A DNA stretch of 14,413 bases, taken from assembly GCA_035276085.1 (NCBI GenBank), contig DATELY010000273.1, forward strand, positions 1-14,413, given 5' to 3'. Positions 6,755 through 12,567 of this stretch are shown here, piece after piece. The translations under genes were made by a program, and so were the position numbers. Position 1 is the stretch's first letter. Each line of letters opens with the position of its first letter. The notes under the pieces were generated by a model that was not told the origin of the DNA, made no database searches, and worked only from the letters and a program-made list of their open reading frames with translations. This stretch comes from DATELY01 sp035276085 (GTDB lineage: Bacteria; Pseudomonadota; Gammaproteobacteria; Steroidobacterales; Steroidobacteraceae).

Positions 6755-6984
6755 GATCGATCGCCTCGTGGTGGTGCAATCGGTGCACTCGATGCTCAAT
6801 CGCAGCGCCACCGCCCCAGGCTGCTTGTGCGATTTGTCCGAATCGGCCGACACAAACCGGGCGCAAACGATCCCATTTCCTCGTCTCATTCACAAAAGTC
6901 GCTGCTGGCACGGCCCATGCAACTGGATAACCGAGGGCAGCGTGCATGCCCTCGATGAGTGGCCTCCGTACTTAAACGTGCTTA

Positions 6985-7057
6985 CGAGCTCAGGTTCCTC
7001 CCCCGGGCCTGATCGGATGCAGACGTGCGTAGCTTCGCGGTTACGCACGTTTTTTTT
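6985..7057 (+). ncRNA. Possible small RNA or attenuated leader with two hairpins
   Basis: Two stem-loops lie in tandem. The first is TCAGGTTC (6990-6997) against GGGCCTGA (7005-7012), an eight-pair stem with two G-U pairs and the loop CTCCCCC. The second is the strong terminator hairpin at 7023-7050 followed by T residues. No gene reads into this terminator from upstream on the plus strand. The C-rich loop could pair with G-rich Shine-Dalgarno sequences, as in several known small RNAs. I could not find a convincing promoter, so the 5' end is uncertain. An alternative is a leader attenuating the DUF2269 gene that starts 146 bases downstream. Confidence 0.3.
7023..7057 (+). terminator. Strong Rho-independent terminator
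   Basis: ACGTGCGTA (7023-7031) pairs perfectly with TACGCACGT (7042-7050), and the stem can extend into the ten-base loop by G-U and C-G pairs. Eight consecutive T residues run from 7050 to 7057. The direction is plus only: the minus-strand side lacks a T-run. The nearest intact plus-strand gene upstream ends at 5750, beyond the convergent toxin-antitoxin pair. Confidence 0.85.
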
Positions 7058-7077
7058 GCCTGAAGTTCGGCTGGTCG

Positions 7078-7152
7078 GCTGGCCAGAATACTCCGAGCAA
7101 CTCGCTGCTCCATCTTCTGGCCAGCAAGCCAGCTGACCAGCAAGCCAGCAAG
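7078..7152. repeat. Long hairpin merging into 8-bp tandem repeats
   Basis: GCTGGCCAGAA (7078-7088) is the exact reverse complement of TTCTGGCCAGC (7115-7125). The 26-base loop contains a second hairpin, GAGCA (7095-7099) with TGCTC (7106-7110). The right arm runs into four 8-bp units, CCAGCAAG at 7121, 7137 and 7145 and the variant CCAGCTGA at 7129. GCTGGTCGGCTGGCC to the left matches the complement of these units imperfectly, so the whole block is a nested inverted repeat. Confidence 0.8.
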
Positions 7153-7180
7153 CCGCGGTTCTTCCATGCTTCAATTGCGC

Positions 7181-7196
7181 CCTCGCTCAACCGAGG
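7181..7196 (+). promoter_or_regulatory. Small hairpin covering the DUF2269 ribosome-binding site
   Basis: CCTCG (7181-7185) pairs with CGAGG (7192-7196) around a six-base loop. The right half is the Shine-Dalgarno (GAGGA, 7193-7197) of the gene starting at 7203. In mRNA it would partly hide the ribosome-binding site. Five pairs make only a weak stem, so the effect is speculative. Confidence 0.35.
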
Positions 7197-7202
7197 ACCG
7201 CC

Positions 7203-7670
7203 ATGTATCTCACGCTGAAGCTCCTGCACATCTTCGGTGTCGTGCTGTTCCTGGGAAACATCATCACCGCTGTGTTGTGGAAATCGCTCGCCGATCGCAG
7301 TAACGATGCCCGCGTCATCGCATATGCGATGGAAGGCATCATCGCAGCGGATCGTTACTTCACCGTGCCGGGGGTCGGATTGATCCTGGTGACGGGGATC
7401 TCGCTGGTGATCACGTCGGGGTATTCGTTTCTGGGTACGACGTGGGTCTGGCAGTCGCTCGTGCTATTCGCCATCTCCGGGATCGTGTTCATGGGGTTTC
7501 TCACGCCGCTGCAACGACGCTTGCGTGACGTTGCCGTACAAGGAGGCCGCGGCGGTTTCGATCGCGTGACGTATCAGCGCCTGTCGCGCCAGTGGGCGAT
7601 CTGGGGTTCGCTGGCGACGCTCGCGCCCCTCGCCGCGCTGGGTTTGATGGTGTTGAAACCGACCTACTGA
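7203..7670 (+). CDS. DUF2269-family integral membrane protein
   Basis: This 155-residue protein has four predicted membrane helices (about 5-27, 54-72, 82-101 and 131-151) and short polar loops. The N-terminus MYLTLKLLHIFGVVLFLGNIITA, with a His in the first helix followed by GN, is the pattern of the DUF2269 predicted inner-membrane proteins, whose function is not established. TPLQRRLRD after the third helix is a cytoplasmic basic patch by the positive-inside rule. ATG 7203 has GAGGA five bases upstream. It stands alone on the plus strand and converges with the next gene after a 12-base gap. Confidence 0.85.
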   Translation: MYLTLKLLHIFGVVLFLGNIITAVLWKSLADRSNDARVIAYAMEGIIAADRYFTVPGVGLILVTGISLVITSGYSFLGTTWVWQSLVLFAISGIVFMGFLTPLQRRLRDVAVQGGRGGFDRVTYQRLSRQWAIWGSLATLAPLAALGLMVLKPTY

Positions 7671-7681
7671 CCCGCGGCGGG
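7671..7681. other. 11-bp palindrome between two convergent stop codons
   Basis: CCCGC-G-GCGGG fills almost all of the gap between the TGA at 7668-7670 and the minus-strand TGA at 7683-7685. Neither strand shows a T-run typical of an intrinsic terminator, and a one-base loop is too tight for a full hairpin. I list it only as a symmetric site. Confidence 0.3.
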
Positions 7682-7682
7682 A

Positions 7683-8000
7683 TCAAAAATCGGCGAACTT
7701 CGCTTCGACGATCTGCGCATCCGCCGCGCAGCCGATCTCGATCGTGGTCGATGGCGCAGTGAAGAACTGGTCTTGCAGGTCCTTGCCGCCCGCGGCGCGC
7801 CAACGCACCACCGCTTGCAGCGTCTTGAAGGTGTGTGAGTTCGTGAGCAGGAGGCGGTTGTTCTGCGAATCGCAAGCGCTCGAGTAGCTCAGCTTGGCGA
7901 AATCGGATGCCACTTCGTCCTGCGACCAGGAAACTGCCGTAGCGCCGCTCAGGGCCAAGCCCAGCAGCATTGCAGTGAATCGATGCTCTGCTCTGTTCAC
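7683..8000 (-). CDS. Small secreted protein of unknown function
   Basis: I do not recognise this 105-residue protein. It starts with GTG at 8000 behind a G-rich run (GGGGGG), and the N-terminus has a basic lead and a hydrophobic core (MLLGLALSGATAVSWSQ). That suggests a signal peptide cleaved near residue 27, leaving about 78 periplasmic residues. An internal ATG at 7970 would give a shorter signal lacking the basic lead. The mature part has exactly two Cys (43 and 91), a likely disulfide. It alternates beta-like stretches (NRLLLTNSHTFKTLQAVVRW, then TTIEIGCAADAQIVEAKF), suggesting a small beta-rich fold. It is convergent with the DUF2269 gene and divergent from the msh operon. Confidence 0.7.
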   Translation of the reverse strand: MNRAEHRFTAMLLGLALSGATAVSWSQDEVASDFAKLSYSSACDSQNNRLLLTNSHTFKTLQAVVRWRAAGGKDLQDQFFTAPSTTIEIGCAADAQIVEAKFADF

Positions 8001-8381
8001 GTCGCCCCCCTGCCCTTACCTCATCGGTTCGATCATATCCGCGAGCGATCTTGTCATCGCTGGCTCCGAGGACCGTCGAACGCATCAACGTTCACGCCGG
8101 CCGAGTGAGCCCGGCTTCACATTCTTGTACCCAGTTCGGCACCCCGAAGCCAACGGGTAACGCTCCGCAGAGCGATCGCCGGACGGACGCCCTTCATCGT
8201 TCCGCTCAATCCTGCATGCGGGTTATGCCGCAGGACGAGTGTGCACCACTACGCAGATCGCATGTCATTTCGTCAAGTTTCCTCCCGGCCGCCCGCTAAT
8301 CGCAACTGACGGCCGGCGATCCGAAGCGTTGGCCGGGCTGTTGCCCGCGGTGGGCGGCACATTGCAACGCTCGGGGCCATC
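8001..8381. other. Structured intergenic region upstream of the msh operon
   Basis: No gene is supported in these 381 bases between divergent starts. Several short perfect stems lie on the plus strand: GCCGG/CCGGC (8096-8115), TTCGG/CCGAA (8135-8148), CGCTC/GAGCG (8161-8174) and TCCTGC/GCAGGA (8210-8235). GGCTTC (8113-8118) can instead pair with GAAGCC (8146-8151), and TACCC (8128-8132) with GGGTA (8155-8159). The promoters of the msh operon and of the minus-strand gene should be here, but I cannot point to a convincing -35/-10 pair. Confidence 0.5.
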
Positions 8382-9320
8382 GTGTTCTCACTGTTCAGGA
8401 AGGCGCAACACAACGGAGTTCGTGCGGGCATCGCCTTACACGGCGACGCGGCGGCGCTGGTGGGCGTGCGAAGGCAGGCGGGCGGCAGGCCGTTGATCGA
8501 GTACTCGCATCGACAGCCGCTCATGAGCGAGCCGCTCGATGTGGCGCCGCTGCTGCAGCGCCCGGAGCTGGGGCGCATGAAGGTCTGTGTCGCCTTGAAC
8601 AGCGACGCTTACCAGCTCGTGCAGGTGGAAACGCCCGAAGTGCTCCCTGCCGAGCTGCGTGCCGCCGTTCGTTGGCGGCTGCGCGACGTCATCAACTTCA
8701 GCATCGATGACGCCGTCATCGACGTATTCGACATTCCAGATCAATCGCGCCGCACGCAGAAGATGATGTTTGCGGTCGCGGCCCGCACCACGGCCGTTCA
8801 GGCCGTTGCGAGCACGATGCAACGACATGCACGCGGGTTCGATGCGATCGACATCCCGGAACTGTGCCTGCGCAACGTGAGCGCATTGCTGCCGCAGGAC
8901 CACAAGGGCGTGGCACTGCTGGCACTGAGTGAGCAGTTCGCGCACCTGGTGATCACACGCCAGGGCATCCTGTATCTCACGCGGCGCATCGAGTTCGCCC
9001 GCCGCTATGACTCGAGCCTCGACGAGAGCACGAGTACGCCCGACATCGATGTCGAGGGTCTGGCGCTCGAGCTGCAGCGTTCGCTGGATTACTACGAAAG
9101 CCATTTCGATCAGCCCGCGATCGCGGATCTCGTCATCGCACCGATGCACGAGCGCGCCACGACTCTCGCAAGCGCACTCACCGAACTGAGCAGCCTGCGC
9201 ATCGGCGTGTTCAACGCCGAGGAGATCCTGCAACTCGCCCCCGGCGTGACGCTCGATGCGAGCTGGCTCCAGCTCGTGGCACTCGGCGCCGCCTTGCGCA
9301 CGGACACACTGGAACTGTAG
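8382..9320 (+). CDS. mshI: MSHA biogenesis protein MshI (PilM-like actin-fold ATPase)
   Basis: This 312-residue cytoplasmic protein is the first gene of the pilus operon. It starts with GTG at 8382 after a G-rich stretch (CGGGGCC). It has no signal peptide, and MFSLFRK followed by a beta-strand (VRAGIALHGDAAALVGVRR) fits the PilM/MshI start. The segments LVQVETPEVLPAELRAAVRWRLRDVINFSIDDAVIDVF (about 79-116) and LELQRSLDYYESHFDQPAI are characteristic of the MshI/PilM group. In type IV pilus systems PilM binds the N-terminus of PilN on the cytoplasmic face. Its PilN-like partner begins four bases after its stop codon, which supports the assignment. Confidence 0.88.
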   Translation: MFSLFRKAQHNGVRAGIALHGDAAALVGVRRQAGGRPLIEYSHRQPLMSEPLDVAPLLQRPELGRMKVCVALNSDAYQLVQVETPEVLPAELRAAVRWRLRDVINFSIDDAVIDVFDIPDQSRRTQKMMFAVAARTTAVQAVASTMQRHARGFDAIDIPELCLRNVSALLPQDHKGVALLALSEQFAHLVITRQGILYLTRRIEFARRYDSSLDESTSTPDIDVEGLALELQRSLDYYESHFDQPAIADLVIAPMHERATTLASALTELSSLRIGVFNAEEILQLAPGVTLDASWLQLVALGAALRTDTLEL

Positions 9321-9324
9321 CGCC

Positions 9325-9972
9325 GTGCGACAACAGATCAATCTGTACCAGCCGATCTTTCGCGCCCGACGCAGGTTGTTCTCGGCGGCAACGGTCGGCA
9401 TTGCAGCGGGTCTCCTCATTCTCACCTATGCGGGCATCTGGAGCTTCGGCAGCTTCAAAGTTGCACGCTTGGATGAGGCAGTGCGCGGCCTGCAAGCGCA
9501 GGCCGAAGCACAGGATTCGATGATTGCAGCGGCGGCTGGGTATCGAGCTCAACGCGCGAAGCCGGCCGAGCTCGAAGCACGCATCGCGCGGCTGAGCACC
9601 GAGCTGACCCAGCGCACGCGCGCGTTGGAGGTGTTGCGCTCGGGTGTCGCCGGCGAGCCTTCCGGTTTCGCGACGCGGCTCGAAGCACTCGCCCGCGGGC
9701 ACCTGCAAGGCGTGTGGCTGGATCATCTCGTGCTGACGGGGCCTGCAGGCACGCAAGGCAACTTGCGTCTGGAGGGTGCCGCAGTGAATGCGGACCTGAT
9801 TCCGCGCTATCTACAGAGTCTCGCTGCCGAAGCGGATCTCATGGGTGTGCGCTTTGCACAGTTCGCCATCGAGCGTCCCAAGCGCGCGGATGAAGCATCT
9901 GCGACGTCATCGATTCGCTTCCGCGCCAGCAGTGCCGCCTTGCTCGACACCGCTACGGAGACTGCGCCATGA
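9325..9972 (+). CDS. PilN-like pilus assembly protein (second MshI-type component)
   Basis: This 215-residue bitopic inner-membrane protein has a short N-terminus RQQINLYQPIFRARRR, closely like the INLLP/INLYQP motif by which PilN docks into PilM. One membrane helix follows (about 19-42), then a coiled coil (about 46-105) and a periplasmic alpha/beta domain. I chose GTG 9325, four bases after the mshI stop, because it places the INLYQP motif at the N-terminus. The in-frame ATG at 9256 lies inside mshI and adds 23 unconserved residues. The end overlaps mshJ in ATGA. It should form the PilN/PilO-like platform with MshJ. Naming varies (mshI2, pilN-like), so I give no symbol. Confidence 0.87.
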   Translation: MRQQINLYQPIFRARRRLFSAATVGIAAGLLILTYAGIWSFGSFKVARLDEAVRGLQAQAEAQDSMIAAAAGYRAQRAKPAELEARIARLSTELTQRTRALEVLRSGVAGEPSGFATRLEALARGHLQGVWLDHLVLTGPAGTQGNLRLEGAAVNADLIPRYLQSLAAEADLMGVRFAQFAIERPKRADEASATSSIRFRASSAALLDTATETAP

Positions 9973-10631
9973 AGCTTCCCGCCGCAGTCGTGAACGGCGC
10001 CGCGCGCTTCGACGCAATGAGCCTGCGCGAGCGCGTGCTCATTTTCGCCGCGACGCTGTCCGTCCTCGTCGTCATGTTCGACACGCTGTTGCTGCAGCCG
10101 CTCGCGAAACGAGAGCAGGCGCTCACGCAGGAATTGCAACGGATCGAAGAACGCGTACGCGCGACCGCCAGTGTGATTCCAGAAGGACCCGACGCCACGA
10201 GCGTTGCGGAAGAGAAGGAACAGTCACTGCAAGCCACGCTCGCTGCCGTCAATACGCAGCTCGCGAGCGCGTCGGCGGGATTGATCGCACCGGAGCGCAT
10301 GGCGGAGATGCTGCACGAAGTGCTCGCGCATCAGCGCGGACTGACGCTCGTTGATCTCCACAATGAACCCGTGCGCTCGCTGATCCCGGCGAAGCCTTCG
10401 ACGGATGCCACTGCTGCAGTGGCTCCGCCGCAAGGACCGTTCGCTCATCCCGTGGTGCTCGTCGTCGAAGGCAGCTATCTCGACCTGCTCGCCTACTTGC
10501 GCGAGCTCGAGCGGTTGCCGTTCCGCATGTATTGGAATCGCCTCGAACTGAACACTGTGCAATACCCGGGCAATCGCGTGCGCATCGAGCTGAGCACGTT
10601 GAGCATGGACGAACAGTGGCTAGGAGTCTGA
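9969..10631 (+). CDS. mshJ: MSHA biogenesis protein MshJ (PilO-like)
   Basis: This 220-residue bitopic inner-membrane protein has a cytoplasmic lead with SLRERVLIF, a membrane helix (about 22-43), a coiled coil (about 46-105) and a C-terminal ferredoxin-like domain. The end MAEMLHEVLAHQRGLTLVDLHNEP, VVLVVEGSYLDLLAYLRELERLPFRMYW and the final strand VRIELSTLSMDEQWLGV are typical of MshJ/PilO. It should heterodimerise with the PilN-like protein. Its ATG overlaps the upstream stop by four bases (ATGA). The next gene begins two bases after its stop, with that gene's ribosome-binding site inside the mshJ end. Confidence 0.9.
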   Translation: MKLPAAVVNGAARFDAMSLRERVLIFAATLSVLVVMFDTLLLQPLAKREQALTQELQRIEERVRATASVIPEGPDATSVAEEKEQSLQATLAAVNTQLASASAGLIAPERMAEMLHEVLAHQRGLTLVDLHNEPVRSLIPAKPSTDATAAVAPPQGPFAHPVVLVVEGSYLDLLAYLRELERLPFRMYWNRLELNTVQYPGNRVRIELSTLSMDEQWLGV

Positions 10632-10633
10632 TC

Positions 10634-10987
10634 GTGAAACGTCATGTCTCAATAGTGCTTGCAGGCAGCGCGATCGGTCTGATCGCACTGGCCTTGCGTG
10701 CGGATACGCTGCCGGATCCGACGAGGCCCGCCGCGCTCTACGCCGCGCCGCCGTCGGCAAGCACCGTCGAACCCACGATTCGAGTGGAAGCGATCATGCG
10801 CTCCGGCGCGCGATATCTCGCCATCGTCAACGGCCAGCTCGTGCGGCCCGGCGATCGCGTGAACGGTGCGCTGATCCGCGACATCGATGCCGACGGCTTG
10901 CGCTATGAGCTCGCGGGTGGGGAGCGGGTCGCCAAGCTGCCGGCCAGGTTGCAAGTACGACGCATGCGACCGCAGGTGGCGCCATGA
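10634..10987 (+). CDS. mshK: MSHA biogenesis protein MshK (PilP-like)
   Basis: This 117-residue exported protein has a basic N-terminus (KRHVS), a hydrophobic core and a likely signal peptidase site near LRADT. The mature part begins TLPDPTRPA, matching the DPTRP signature of MshK/PilP/GspC-type proteins. IRVEAIMRSGARYLAIVNGQLVRPGDRV is the homology-region fold that binds the secretin N-domain. There is no lipobox Cys, so it is soluble or signal-anchored rather than a lipoprotein like PilP. GTG 10634 is chosen because AGGAG lies at 10622-10626, seven bases upstream. An in-frame ATG at 10532 lies well inside mshJ and gives no signal peptide. The end overlaps mshL in ATGA. Confidence 0.88.
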   Translation: MKRHVSIVLAGSAIGLIALALRADTLPDPTRPAALYAAPPSASTVEPTIRVEAIMRSGARYLAIVNGQLVRPGDRVNGALIRDIDADGLRYELAGGERVAKLPARLQVRRMRPQVAP

Positions 10988-12567
10988 AACGCTGTCTGCA
11001 CCTCCTGATCTGCGTTTGCGCCTGGATGAGCGCAGGTGCCTGGCCGCAGACCAACGGTTCGGTTCCGGCCGCCACGCCGGGCGAGGCGCGCTTCGACGTC
11101 GAGGTCAATGACGCACCGGCCCGCGCGTTCTTCGAAGGGCTCGTGGACGGCACGCCCTACAACATGCTCGTGCATCCGGAAGTCACCGGGCGCGTGTCGC
11201 TGCGCTTGAAGCAAGTGACGGTCGCGGAAGCTTTGGAAGCCGTGCGCGATCTGTACGGCTACGACTTCCACCGCGTGGCGACCGGCTACATGGTCCTGCC
11301 TGCGACTGTGCAGACGCGCATCTTCCACCTGAACTACCTCGACGTGCAGCGCGCCGGCATCTCGAAGACTCGGGTCAGTTCGGGGCAGGTCAGTCAATCC
11401 GCGGGCTCGGACGGGAATACGACGCAGCCGGGTTCGAACACCGGAGGCGAATCTGGCAGCTCGGACACGAAGCAGGAGCTCAGCGGGACCGCCGTGATGA
11501 CGCAGAGCACGTCCGACTTCTGGGCGAGCATCGAAGCAAACCTGAAGTTGATGATCGGATCGGATGCGGATCACAACGTGGTGATCAATCGGCAATCCGG
11601 TGTGATCGTCGTTCGTGCGCCGCCGACTCAACTGCGCGATGTCGCCGAGTATCTGCAACGCACGCAGGCGACGGTGACACGCCAGGTGGTGCTCGAAGCG
11701 AAGATCATCGAAGTCGAGCTCAACGATGCGTATCAGGCGGGCGTGAACTGGGCTGCCGTGTTGACGCATGGCAACGACACGTACTTCCTCGGCCAACGCA
11801 GCCCGCAAGGCGGCTTCGAACAGAATCCGCTCTTACCCGATGGTCCACGCATCCCGGTTGCGCCGGGCAATCCCGTGGGCGGCTTCCTCAGCGACACGTT
11901 GGGCGGTGCGTTCACCCTGGCTGCCGACTTCACGGACTTCAACGCCTACATCGATCTGCTCGGCGTACAAGGCAAGACTCGCGTGCTCTCGAGCCCGCGG
12001 GTCTCCACGCTGCACAATCAGAAGGCCGTCATCAAGGCGGGCTCCGATGAATTCTTCGTCACGGATGTGTCCAGCGATACGACCACGGGCACGGCCTCGA
12101 CGACGACGGTCGATTTCACGCTGACACCGTTCTTCTCCGGTGTCGCACTGGATGTCACGCCGCAGATCAGCGAGGAAGGCGAGGTGCTGCTGCATATCCA
12201 TCCGACCGTGAGTGAGGTCGTGGATCAGCGCAAGACGCTGACCGTGCGCGGCGAGACGGACATCCTGCCGCTGGCATTCAGCCAGATTCGCGAGTCCGAC
12301 AGCATCGTGCGTGCCCGCAGCGGTCAGGTGATCGTGATCGGCGGCTTGATGCGCGAGATTCGCGATCGTCAGAAGCAGAAGACACCGCTCCTCGGCGATG
12401 TCCCGGGTCTCGGCCGGTTGTTCCGCAGCGAGCGCGATCAAGCGACCACGGTGGAGCTCGTGATCCTGTTGCGGCCGATCGTGGTCGGCGACGGCGACTG
12501 GGCGGACATGGTCAAGGCGCGCGAGGCCAGCGTCAGCGCCCTCGAGGAACGGAAGAGCGCCAAATGA
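10984..12567 (+). CDS. mshL: MSHA biogenesis protein MshL, outer-membrane secretin
   Basis: This 527-residue protein is the outer-membrane pore for the pilus. A signal peptide ends near AGAWPQ (about 17-22). An STN-like N-domain follows (about 36-108: FDVEVNDAPARAFFEGLVDGTPYNMLVHPEVTGRV and VAEALEAVRDLYGYDF). A secretin N-repeat (about 110-230) is interrupted by a Ser/Gly/Thr-rich linker (about 131-168) and ends with LRDVAEYL. The secretin beta-barrel domain spans about 233-500. It includes RQVVLEAKIIEVELND, KTRVLSSPRVSTLHNQKAVI, the VTPQISEEGEVLLHIHPTV gate region, IVIGGLMRE and VPGLGRLFRSE, and ends ELVILLRPIVV. Cys4, Cys10 and Cys12 lie within the signal sequence, so a lipoprotein form cannot be fully excluded, but no clear lipobox is seen. 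It overlaps mshK and mshE by four bases each. Confidence 0.95.
   Translation: MKRCLHLLICVCAWMSAGAWPQTNGSVPAATPGEARFDVEVNDAPARAFFEGLVDGTPYNMLVHPEVTGRVSLRLKQVTVAEALEAVRDLYGYDFHRVATGYMVLPATVQTRIFHLNYLDVQRAGISKTRVSSGQVSQSAGSDGNTTQPGSNTGGESGSSDTKQELSGTAVMTQSTSDFWASIEANLKLMIGSDADHNVVINRQSGVIVVRAPPTQLRDVAEYLQRTQATVTRQVVLEAKIIEVELNDAYQAGVNWAAVLTHGNDTYFLGQRSPQGGFEQNPLLPDGPRIPVAPGNPVGGFLSDTLGGAFTLAADFTDFNAYIDLLGVQGKTRVLSSPRVSTLHNQKAVIKAGSDEFFVTDVSSDTTTGTASTTTVDFTLTPFFSGVALDVTPQISEEGEVLLHIHPTVSEVVDQRKTLTVRGETDILPLAFSQIRESDSIVRARSGQVIVIGGLMREIRDRQKQKTPLLGDVPGLGRLFRSERDQATTVELVILLRPIVVGDGDWADMVKAREASVSALEERKSAK

Larger units (their letters stand above)
6454..7202. other. Gene-poor stretch between the toxin-antitoxin pair and the DUF2269 gene
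   Basis: I see no intact gene in these ~750 bases. Long open frames exist here, but they have no recognisable domain, no good ribosome-binding site, and a composition like random G/C-rich translation. The stretch holds a decayed gene fragment (6596-6754), a possible small RNA with an intrinsic terminator (about 6985-7057) and a repeat/hairpin block (7078-7152), each listed separately. For 6454-6595 and 6755-6980 I can name nothing. Confidence 0.7.

Noticed and set aside
6471..7136. Plus-strand open frame of 221 codons across the gene-poor stretch
   Set aside because: It runs through the decayed lipoprotein copy out of its original frame, through the terminator hairpin and into the tandem repeats. 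It has no domain and no ribosome-binding site.
7117..7158. Tandem CCAGCAAG units as a CRISPR array
   Set aside because: The units are eight bases and directly adjacent, with no unique spacers and no cas genes nearby.
7671..7681. Palindrome between convergent stops as a bidirectional terminator
   Set aside because: A one-base loop and no T-run on either strand do not meet the pattern of an intrinsic terminator.
8351..8366. Sigma-54-like element (TGG...TTGCA with GG and GC ten bases apart) before mshI
   Set aside because: The match is partial. Transcription would start about five bases before the GTG codon and leave out the ribosome-binding site, so it is probably chance.
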